Shown: in pieces, positions 1 to 5,150 of the stretch | Layout of the letters: each line of letters begins with the position of its first letter | How positions within the stretch are numbered: position 1 is the first letter of the stretch | Assembly (NCBI GenBank): GCA_046705545.1 | Contig: JBJKQF010000190.1 | Span: 1 to 5,150 of the forward strand | Reading direction: 5' to 3' | Source: JAMCXS01 sp046705545 | GTDB taxonomy: Bacteria > Acidobacteriota > Terriglobia > UBA7540 | Length of the DNA stretch: 5,150 nucleotides | The notes under the pieces: generated by a model | What the model saw: the letters and a program-made list of their open reading frames with translations, nothing else | Databases searched by the model: none | What the model was told of the DNA's origin: nothing | Translations under genes and position numbers: made by a program

Positions 1-116
1 CCGCCACTCTCGATGACCACCTCGAATCCTGCTTTGGTCAAATTCGGAACGACGGCAGGCACCAGCCCCACCCGCCGCTCTCCGGGAAAGATTTCCTTTG
101 GGACCCCTACCACCAT
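1..116 (-). CDS. pntA: NAD(P) transhydrogenase subunit alpha, N-terminal fragment (cut by window edge)
   Basis: Reading the minus strand from ATG at 116-114 gives 38 open codons starting MVVGVPKEIFPGERRVGLVP, then a Val/Pro/Leu/Lys stretch ending EVVIESG at the window edge. The GVPKE start, the FPGERRV-LVP motif and the beta strand leading to ESG are the hallmark of the AlaDh/PNT N-terminal domain. Family knowledge: this subunit is the cytosolic NAD(H)-binding part of the proton-pumping transhydrogenase, which moves hydride between NADH and NADP+ using the proton gradient. Alanine dehydrogenase shares the fold, but the FPGERRV wording is closer to PntA. Start choice rests on a GGGAGG site seven bases upstream. 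The gene is transcribed divergently from the hydrolase genes. The rest, and any pntAb/pntB partners, lie left of the window. Confidence 0.85.
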   Translation of the reverse strand, partial: MVVGVPKEIFPGERRVGLVPAVVPNLTKAGFEVVIESG

Positions 117-123
117 AAAGCAT

Positions 124-129
124 CCTCCC
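124..129 (-). promoter_or_regulatory. Ribosome binding site of the pntA-like gene
   Basis: On the minus strand GGGAGG lies seven bases before the ATG at 116-114. It decides the start: another ATG at 123-121 is in a different frame and sits too close to the site to use it. Confidence 0.75.
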
Positions 130-159
130 TTTCTGTCCCTCCGCCTGGAACTCCGTCTT

Positions 160-225
160 TACACAAGGTTCCGCAAAGCCGCAGAGGCTTCCATGACCAC
201 AAATTTCTCATTGATTGCACGTAGC
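160..225. repeat. Possible degenerate intergenic repeat (CTCTGCGGCTTTGCG type)
   Basis: On the minus strand this stretch reads AATTTGTGGTCATGG followed by CCTCTGCGGCTTTGCGG. From memory this resembles the low-complexity 'TTTGTGGT...CTCTGCGNCTTTGCG' strings scattered between genes in Acidobacteriota, Planctomycetota and other large genomes. Only one copy is in the window, so its repeat nature cannot be shown here. A short stem, AAGCC (176-180) with GGCTT (186-190), lies inside it. Confidence 0.3.
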
Positions 226-257
226 GCCCTATGATTGCTTCTCCCGCTTAATCACGA

Positions 258-277
258 CCGCCGATGACTACCGGCGG
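258..277. other. GC-rich inverted repeat (6-bp stem, 8-base loop)
   Basis: CCGCCG at 258-263 pairs perfectly with CGGCGG at 272-277 around an 8-base loop; a shifted pairing with 275-280 is also possible. No T-run follows on the plus strand, so it is not a standard intrinsic terminator. If pntA is transcribed from further right, the hairpin would lie in its 5' leader. Confidence 0.4.
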
Positions 278-287
278 CGGACCCTCC

Positions 288-293
288 TTTATA
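288..293 (-). promoter_or_regulatory. Candidate -10 element for the pntA-like gene
   Basis: The minus strand reads TATAAA, five of six matches to TATAAT, with no good -35 hexamer 16-18 bases upstream. A weak -35 is typical of activator-dependent promoters. With the usual spacing a start near 281 would put the two CRP-like palindromes at about -71.5 and -103.5. The assignment is speculative: an A/T-rich hexamer is easy to find in this stretch. Confidence 0.25.
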
Positions 294-344
294 CACCTGA
301 AATTTGGAGAGTGCCATATCTCTTCAATAAGAGCTTCAGGACAT

Positions 345-360
345 AGTGATAAGTATCACT
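345..360. promoter_or_regulatory. Palindromic operator candidate 1 (CRP/FNR-family type)
   Basis: AGTGATA at 345-351 and TATCACT at 354-360 form a perfect inverted repeat with a 2-base centre. The core is GTGA-N6-TCAC, the inner part of the Crp consensus TGTGA-N6-TCACA, with A and T as outer bases. Its spacing suits a dimeric helix-turn-helix regulator. A second site of the same form has its centre 32 bp to the right. Which regulator binds, and which of the two divergent genes it serves, cannot be read from the sequence. Confidence 0.55.
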
Positions 361-361
361 T

Positions 362-369
362 TTGCGCAA
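362..369. promoter_or_regulatory. 8-bp palindrome TTGCGCAA between the two operator candidates
   Basis: TTGCGCAA is a perfect palindrome lying between the two GTGA-N6-TCAC sites and flanked by T-rich DNA. TTGCGC could act as a -35-like hexamer on either strand. On the minus strand TATGTC follows it after 18 bases, which is a weak -10. It may be chance or a further protein contact. Confidence 0.25.
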
Positions 370-376
370 TTTTAGT

Positions 377-392
377 TGTGATGGCCGTCACT
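377..392. promoter_or_regulatory. Palindromic operator candidate 2 (CRP-like, TGTGA-N6-TCACT)
   Basis: TGTGATGGCCGTCACT matches nine of ten conserved positions of the Crp consensus TGTGA-N6-TCACA. The arms GTGATGG and CCGTCAC pair with one mismatch. Its centre lies 32 bp from that of site 1, about three helical turns, so both sites would face the same side of the DNA. Carbon-source control of the downstream glycosidase genes, of pntA, or of both would be consistent with this. Confidence 0.55.
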
Positions 393-611
393 TTTGAACA
401 AATTTCTGAGGGACATCTCCCCCCTCCTCAAACTGCACCGCGAGAAGCAATACCGCAGAACTCAGGAAACTTTTGCAAATTCGTCAGGAAAACTGGGTGT
501 GGCGCGACAATTCGCTTCCGAGTCAATCCCTGTCGAGTTAAGATTCGTAGCGAAAGAAACGGGTATCTGGGAAATCGAACGCGGATTGAGAAGCGGCGCG
601 CCCACCGGAAA

Positions 612-624
612 TAGCCCGGGGCTA
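612..624. other. Inverted repeat TAGCCC-G-GGGCTA upstream of the GH36-like gene
   Basis: TAGCCC at 612-617 and GGGCTA at 619-624 form a perfect inverted repeat around one central base. The arms are too close for a stable RNA hairpin unless the innermost pairs open. It ends 51 bases before the start codon, in the untranslated leader. It could be a regulator site or part of a dispersed intergenic repeat. Confidence 0.35.
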
Positions 625-663
625 CACGCTTGGACATCATCCCAACAACCAGCTCTGCCGCGC

Positions 664-668
664 AGGAG
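664..668 (+). promoter_or_regulatory. Ribosome binding site of the GH36-like gene
   Basis: AGGAG lies seven bases before the ATG at 676. It supports that start over the in-frame TTG at 394, which would add 94 residues ahead of a Tat signal that needs to be near the N-terminus. Confidence 0.8.
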
Positions 669-675
669 ATTACGA

Positions 676-2883
676 ATGAATCGAAGGTCCTTTTTGGCAA
701 AGGGTGCAGCCGCAGCCGGACTTGCAGCGCCCGGCACAGGGTTCCCTCGCTTCCTTGAAATCGCAGGCGCCGGCAGCGCACCGGGCCGAGGTCACAGCGC
801 GCCGCCGGAAGTCGCTGACGCCGCATTCAGCCAGCCGGCCTACATCCGCACCGAAACATCAAAAGAAGGCACAACGTGGCTGATCGGAAACGGGCTTGTT
901 GAGCGCACGCTGAAGTTCACGCCGGCGAGCGGACTCTATACCCAGCATTTCCACTCCAAGCTGAGCGGCACAGACTTCTGTGCGCTGAGCAAGCATCCGG
1001 GAGAGGAGTTCCTGTTCCAGGTGGATTCTGAACTTCTCCGCGGCGCAGGCAGCCGTCCGCAGCCCGATTTCACCCTGGAAGGATCACACTCCGGAGACCT
1101 GAACTCCGTGGGCAAGCTGCTGGAGATTCAATTAAAAGGAAGAAAGAGAGACTTCGATGTTTCCGTGTTCTACGCTGTTTACAACGGGCATCCGGTGGTG
1201 CGCAAGTGGATTTCCATTCACAACCGGGAAAACCACGCGGTCAAGCTCTCCCACCTGGTTTTTGAATCCGTGAATTTAATGTCGGGACCTCCTGACGAAG
1301 AGATCCTCCGCGCGCACTATGGAGCCCTTCCGCGCGAGATCTTTTACACCGGCCGCGCTGAAGACCCCGCCATCCTTCAAATGGATCCCCGCACGCGCGA
1401 AGGACTGATCGTCATGAACGAAGCTCCGGGGTGGACCAAGCGGACCGAAATGGCAAACTGGGGCAGAGCCATCCAGGTTCAATACGACACGGACTTGTTT
1501 CCTTTTGAGCACAGCCTGAACCCCGGCGATACGTTTGCCAGCGCAAAGAGCGGGGTGGCATGTTTCATTGAAGGACACGGCATGGCGGACCCACGCTGGT
1601 CGATGCCCACTTACACTTCCAGCGTGTGGACGAAGAAGCGGCCCGGCTACCATCCTCCCTGGATTTACAACACCTGGGAGCCTTTCCTGCAGGACTACAA
1701 CGAGCAAATCGTTCTGGAATTGACCCCTATCGCCGCCCGGATGGGGTTTGAGATTTTCACGCTCGATACCGGCTGGGGCGAGAGTTACGCGGACAACCAG
1801 GTGAACGCCAAGAAGTTTCCGCGCGGTTTCGCTCCTATCCGGAAGGCGATGGAAGAGCAGGGCATGCGGCTGGGACTTTGGGAACCGCTGGCGGTGGTCA
1901 GTTCAGAAAGCACGGTTTACCGCGAGCATCCCGAATGGGTCATCCGCGACCTGGACGGCGGGGAGCGCAAAGCGACCTTCCCGGGAAGTTCCGATCGCGT
2001 GATGTGCCTCGACTCGCCCTACCGGGATTCCGCTGCGAAAAGGATCAGCGACCTCATCCAGGAACACCATCTTGCTTACGTCAAGGTGGATTTGACGACG
2101 GTCTTCAACGCCTACGGTGAAGCTCCCGGCTGCCACGCCACGAATCACTACCATCGAAGCTGGGCGGAATCGTTGGAGGGAATTTACCGGAGCATGAAGT
2201 ACATCACGGATCGAATCTATCAGGAACACCCGGACGTTTTGCTGGACCTGACGTTCGAGTTGTGGGGCCAGAAGCACATCATCGACTACGGATTGCTCAA
2301 CGCCGGCGACCTCGATTGGATGAGCAACGTGGACGATACCGATGCGGAGTCCGCCGGACCACGACAGGCGCGGACGCTCCTCTACCAGAGGAGCATGGCC
2401 ATCCCGGTTGAAACCATGCTGATCGGCAATCTCCGCTCCCCTACCCCGAGCATCGAGGAGCGTTTTGCCACCGCTATCGGATCAGCGCCCATGCTGCTGG
2501 GCGATCTTCGCTTGCTGACTCCCTCCCAAGTGAAGTGGTACGCGGAAAAGATCGCATGGTTCAAGAAAATCCGGCAGCGAGTGCCGATGAACGAAGGCTT
2601 CTTCCCCCTGGGAGACTGGCTGCAGCCGAAGTGCACCACCTGGGATGGCTTTGCGCGCCTGAGCCGCAGGGGCGAAGGAATCATCGTCATTTTCAAGAAT
2701 GATTCCGGAGTCCGCAAGGTTCGCGTGGAAATGCCGGTCTTCCCTGATGGAAAATTCTGGCTTCGTTCCGTCATGACAGAGGAGGCCATCGGCTCCTACT
2801 CCGGCGAGCAATTCCGGACCGGAGTAGCGATTCCGGTTCCATCTGAGCACAAAGTACAAATTGTGGAAGTGCGTCGAGTATAA
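676..2883 (+). CDS. Tat-exported GH36-like glycosidase (putative alpha-galactosidase)
   Basis: This 735-residue protein starts MNRRSFLAKG plus an Ala/Gly-rich segment, a twin-arginine signal, so it is probably folded before export to the periplasm or beyond. Residues about 55-300 look like the GH36 N-terminal beta-sandwich, about 325-635 the (beta/alpha)8 barrel, and the rest a C-terminal beta domain. Barrel landmarks are YNTWEP (331-336), LDTGW (363-367), GLWEP (400-404), YREHPEW (415-421), VKVDLT (469-474) and WMSNVDDTDA (548-557). By family alignment Asp472 is the likely nucleophile and Asp553 the likely acid/base. Family role: retaining hydrolysis of alpha-galactosides. Oddities: LDTGW replaces LDDGW, VDLT replaces WDxN, and the usual SGGGR-D loop is replaced by ELWGQKHIIDY (528-538). 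Substrate is therefore uncertain. It is followed 78 bases later by a GH3 gene, probably in one operon. Catalytic residues appear kept; I am confident of the clan, less so of the activity. Confidence 0.85.
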   Translation: MNRRSFLAKGAAAAGLAAPGTGFPRFLEIAGAGSAPGRGHSAPPEVADAAFSQPAYIRTETSKEGTTWLIGNGLVERTLKFTPASGLYTQHFHSKLSGTDFCALSKHPGEEFLFQVDSELLRGAGSRPQPDFTLEGSHSGDLNSVGKLLEIQLKGRKRDFDVSVFYAVYNGHPVVRKWISIHNRENHAVKLSHLVFESVNLMSGPPDEEILRAHYGALPREIFYTGRAEDPAILQMDPRTREGLIVMNEAPGWTKRTEMANWGRAIQVQYDTDLFPFEHSLNPGDTFASAKSGVACFIEGHGMADPRWSMPTYTSSVWTKKRPGYHPPWIYNTWEPFLQDYNEQIVLELTPIAARMGFEIFTLDTGWGESYADNQVNAKKFPRGFAPIRKAMEEQGMRLGLWEPLAVVSSESTVYREHPEWVIRDLDGGERKATFPGSSDRVMCLDSPYRDSAAKRISDLIQEHHLAYVKVDLTTVFNAYGEAPGCHATNHYHRSWAESLEGIYRSMKYITDRIYQEHPDVLLDLTFELWGQKHIIDYGLLNAGDLDWMSNVDDTDAESAGPRQARTLLYQRSMAIPVETMLIGNLRSPTPSIEERFATAIGSAPMLLGDLRLLTPSQVKWYAEKIAWFKKIRQRVPMNEGFFPLGDWLQPKCTTWDGFARLSRRGEGIIVIFKNDSGVRKVRVEMPVFPDGKFWLRSVMTEEAIGSYSGEQFRTGVAIPVPSEHKVQIVEVRRV

Positions 2884-2961
2884 TCTTGACCGTTCCTACG
2901 GCTGAAGGCCTTGTTGAGAACATGCAGCGCAGGTGTAGTCCAGGATTATAAAGGAGAAAAC
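2884..2961 (+). promoter_or_regulatory. Operon spacer with the GH3 gene's ribosome binding site
   Basis: The 78-base gap holds no strong hairpin followed by T's and no properly spaced promoter hexamers, so read-through from the GH36-like gene is likely. AAGGAG at 2951-2956 lies five bases before the ATG at 2962 and is a strong ribosome binding site. TATAAA at 2947-2952 overlaps it but has no -35 at a usable distance. Confidence 0.7.
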
Positions 2962-5150
2962 ATGCCCCCCAGGCTTCTTGGCTTTTCGAAAGTCCTACGC
3001 CATTTTTCCATTTCTTTACTGTTGATCGCGTGTTCCGCAGTTGGTTTGGCATCCGCAACTCCGGCCCCGCAGAAGCTTTCTCCGGCCGAGATCGAGCGCC
3101 GCGTGGACGCCATGCTCGCCAAACTGACACTCCGCCAGAAGATTTATCTCATCGAAAGTAGCGCCAATGGTGTATTCACGCACCCCATACCAGCAATTGG
3201 GCTGCCCGCCCTAAAGGAGTCCGACGCGTCGATGGGGGTTCGGACGTGGGGACAGAGCACTGCCTACGCGGCCGGAATCGGGCTTGCCGCCTCATGGGAT
3301 GTGAAGCTGGCGAGGGAGATCGGAGCTTCGATCGGCCGTGACGCGCGCGCACGCGGCGTGAACATCCTGCTCGGCCCCGGTCTCAACATCTACCGCGCCC
3401 CCATGAACGGCCGCAACTTTGAATACTTGGGAGAAGATCCTTACCTGGCCGGGCGGATCGGCGCCCACTACATCCTGGGTGTCCAAAGCGAAGATGTGGC
3501 TGCGACCGCCAAGCATTTTGACGCCAACAACATGGAGTACGACCGCCATCGGGTCAACGCCGTCATCGACGAGCGCACGCTGCGGGAGATTTATCTGCCT
3601 GCCTTTGAAGCGGCAGTCAAAGAAGGACACGTCGGCGTCATTATGGATTCCTATAACCTCGTGAACGGCGAGCATTCAACCCAGAACAAGGTCCTGAACG
3701 TTGATATTCTCAAGAAGGACTGGGGATTCCGCGGCCTTCTGATGTCGGATTATGACGCCACGTACGACGGGATCGCGGCGGCCAACGCCGGACTCGATCT
3801 GGAAAATCCCGATTCGAAATTCATGAATGCCAAGACGCTGCTGCCCGCCATCAAGTCCGGCAAGGTCTCCATGGCTACCATTAATGACAAGGTGCGGCGA
3901 CTGCTGCGCTTGGCGGTCCGGTTCGGATTCCTCGAACCCCATGACCAGACGGACCTGAGCATCCCGCTCTACAGCCAGAGGTCGCGGAAAGTAGCGCTCC
4001 ACTCGGCCGAAGAGAGCATAGTGCTGCTCAAGAACCAGGGGCATTTGTTGCCGCTCGATCTCAGCAAGGTTCACTCGATCGCCGTGATCGGCCCGGACGC
4101 ATACCCGGCCGAAGCCACGGCAGGCGGCAGCGCTAGTGTCGGTCCTTTTGCAGCGGTCAGCTTTATGACCGGCCTGAGCGACGCCTACGCACATTCCACC
4201 AAGGTCTACTGGAGCCGAGGCGTAAAGGAGCGGTCGGATATTTTCGAGTCCGCCCGCTTCTTCACCGACCGGCAGGGCGCTCACCCCGGCCTGAAGCAGG
4301 AGGAGTTTTCCAACCCTGACTTCAAGGGCAAACCCGACCACGTGAGCACTGCCCTGCACTTGACCCACTGGAGATGGACTGATGTCGCACCCATCGCTGG
4401 TGAAAATCCGTCGGTGCGCTGGACGGGCTATTACATTCCCCAGACCTCCGGTCCCCAAACTTTTGTCGCCACGTGCCCGTGGCCGGATTCTTACCGCCTT
4501 TACGTAAACGGCAAGCTGGCAATCGATGGCGATTCCACCAAAGGCTCATTTCGCTCAGCAACACTGGATCTCCCGGCCCATCAGCCGGTCGCCGTTCGAT
4601 TGGATTACGTGCCGAAAGGGCACAACATCCGAGTGGGGCTGGCAGCAGTGCCGGCACAGGATCTGCTGGAACCAAATGCTAAGAAACTGGCCGCCATGGC
4701 GGACGTCGTGGTGCTCTCAGTGGGCTTCGATCAAGATACTGAAGGCGAAGGCCGTGACCGGACATACAATCTCCCCCCAGGACAGGATGAACTAATCAAG
4801 ACGATATCAGCCACGAATCCTCACACCATTGTGGTGCTCACTGCGGGCGGAAGCGTGGCCACCAGCCCCTGGATCAGCCGGGTACCCGTGCTGCTCCAGA
4901 GCTGGTATGGCGGCTCCGAGGCAGGCAGCGCTCTGGCCGAGGTTCTGGCCGGGAAAGTAAGTCCCTCCGGCAAGCTGCCCATCACTTGGTGGAGGACGGT
5001 CGAGGACAATCCTACCTACAAGAACTACTACGAAGAGCCCGGCTCGCGCGACGTGAAATACCGGGAGGGAGTCTTTGTGGGCTACCGCGCCTACGGGCGG
5101 CCGGGGCAGACAGCACCGCTGTTTCCCTTTGGCTACGGGCTTTCTTACAC
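2962..5150 (+). CDS. Exported GH3 beta-glycosidase with PA14 insert (3' end cut by window)
   Basis: The frame stays open for 729 codons to the window edge. It is probably a beta-glucosidase or beta-xylosidase, removing terminal beta-linked sugars by a retaining mechanism outside the cytoplasm. A basic N-terminus and hydrophobic segment (15-32) form an export signal: cleavage after ASA32 or lipidation at Cys24 (LIAC) both fit. The GH3 N-terminal barrel spans about 40-320, with ESDASMGVR (86-94), LGPGLNIYR, NGRNFEYLGEDPYLAG, AKHF (183-186) and MSDY, where Asp263 is the expected nucleophile. The GH3 C-terminal domain begins near 343 (SAEESIVLLKN, then IAVIGPDA). A PA14-like domain sits inside it at about 440-565 (VRWTGYYIP, RLYVNGKLAIDG). 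EGEGRDR (594-600) holds the acid/base Glu. The window ends at FPFGYGLSYT, just before the expected fibronectin-III-like domain, so roughly 100-130 residues are missing. SDY instead of SDW, and no Gly-Pro after Asp88, are less common variants. Exact specificity is not readable. Confidence 0.92.
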   Translation, partial: MPPRLLGFSKVLRHFSISLLLIACSAVGLASATPAPQKLSPAEIERRVDAMLAKLTLRQKIYLIESSANGVFTHPIPAIGLPALKESDASMGVRTWGQSTAYAAGIGLAASWDVKLAREIGASIGRDARARGVNILLGPGLNIYRAPMNGRNFEYLGEDPYLAGRIGAHYILGVQSEDVAATAKHFDANNMEYDRHRVNAVIDERTLREIYLPAFEAAVKEGHVGVIMDSYNLVNGEHSTQNKVLNVDILKKDWGFRGLLMSDYDATYDGIAAANAGLDLENPDSKFMNAKTLLPAIKSGKVSMATINDKVRRLLRLAVRFGFLEPHDQTDLSIPLYSQRSRKVALHSAEESIVLLKNQGHLLPLDLSKVHSIAVIGPDAYPAEATAGGSASVGPFAAVSFMTGLSDAYAHSTKVYWSRGVKERSDIFESARFFTDRQGAHPGLKQEEFSNPDFKGKPDHVSTALHLTHWRWTDVAPIAGENPSVRWTGYYIPQTSGPQTFVATCPWPDSYRLYVNGKLAIDGDSTKGSFRSATLDLPAHQPVAVRLDYVPKGHNIRVGLAAVPAQDLLEPNAKKLAAMADVVVLSVGFDQDTEGEGRDRTYNLPPGQDELIKTISATNPHTIVVLTAGGSVATSPWISRVPVLLQSWYGGSEAGSALAEVLAGKVSPSGKLPITWWRTVEDNPTYKNYYEEPGSRDVKYREGVFVGYRAYGRPGQTAPLFPFGYGLSY

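Larger units (their letters stand above)
117..675. other. Divergent intergenic region, 559 bases, no convincing gene
   Basis: This stretch separates the pntA-like gene from the GH36-like gene. Open frames here (for example 13-234, 264-614 and the 394-675 extension of the hydrolase frame) have no recognisable domain, no good ribosome binding site and compositionally odd translations, so I do not call them. Roughly 285-405 is AT-richer than its surroundings and carries the palindromes listed separately, which is where promoters would be expected. The plus-strand leader (about 393-675) shows no convincing sigma-70 pair: the best -10-like match I found is TAAGAT at 539-544 with a poor -35. No tRNA, riboswitch consensus or complete terminator was recognised. 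Confidence 0.6.

Noticed and set aside
13..234. Plus-strand open frame of 73 codons at the left edge
   Set aside because: It overlaps the pntA-like gene on the opposite strand, whose N-terminal motif is clear, and has no domain of its own.
407..430. Inverted repeat TGAGG...CCTCA as a terminator or operator
   Set aside because: Only five pairs with a long C-rich loop and no T-run; no gene ends here.
264..614. Plus-strand open frame of 116 codons upstream of the hydrolases
   Set aside because: No ribosome binding site of quality, no recognisable domain, and it overlaps the palindromes and the leader of the GH36-like gene.
428..826. Minus-strand open frame of 132 codons
   Set aside because: Arg/Leu-rich translation without a domain, antisense to the well-supported Tat signal region of the GH36-like gene.
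2886..2952. Separate promoter for the GH3 gene (TTGACC, TTGAGA, TATAAA)
   Set aside because: None of the hexamers are spaced 16-18 bases apart, and TATAAA overlaps the ribosome binding site.
3676..4458. Long minus-strand open frame of 260 codons
   Set aside because: It is antisense to the GH3 gene; high-GC coding DNA commonly leaves such shadow frames. The plus-strand GH3 motifs are unmistakable here.
1..5150. CRISPR arrays, tRNA or rRNA genes, insertion sequences, phage genes
   Set aside because: No regularly spaced direct repeats, cloverleaf-like sequence, transposase motif or terminal inverted repeats were seen on either strand.

Overview
The window looks like chromosomal DNA from a GC-rich, Gram-negative, plant-polymer-degrading soil-type bacterium. 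Acidobacteriota is my best guess; Verrucomicrobiota or Planctomycetota are possible. The reasons are a high-GC third codon position, large exported glycoside hydrolases, a Tat-exported enzyme with the typical MNRRSFLAKG leader, and a split-type transhydrogenase gene next door. The phylum is an inference from style, since no rRNA or other phylogenetic marker is present.

Layout. (1) Positions 1-116, minus strand: the first 38 codons of an NAD(P) transhydrogenase alpha subunit (pntA-like), running off the left edge. (2) Positions 117-675: a 559-base divergent intergenic region with no convincing gene. It holds two GTGA-N6-TCAC palindromes of CRP/FNR-family type whose centres are 32 bp apart, an 8-bp palindrome between them, two GC-rich inverted repeats, and a stretch resembling degenerate intergenic repeats. 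(3) Positions 676-2883, plus strand: a complete 735-residue Tat-exported GH36-like (melibiase fold) glycosidase whose sugar-binding motifs differ from textbook alpha-galactosidases. (4) Positions 2884-2961: a short spacer with a strong ribosome binding site and no visible terminator. (5) Positions 2962-5150, plus strand: a GH3 family beta-glycosidase with an inserted PA14 domain, missing its C-terminal end because the window stops at the FPFGYGLSYT motif.

How they fit together. The two hydrolases probably form an operon for outer-compartment glycan breakdown. The GH36-like enzyme would remove alpha-linked (galactose-like) side groups, and the GH3 enzyme beta-linked glucosyl- or xylosyl-type residues. 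CRP-like sites upstream would suit carbon-source control, though they could equally serve the divergent transhydrogenase gene. I see no CRISPR array, tRNA, rRNA, insertion sequence or phage gene. The most unusual points are the altered active-site motifs of the GH36-like enzyme and the paired palindromes in the divergent region.
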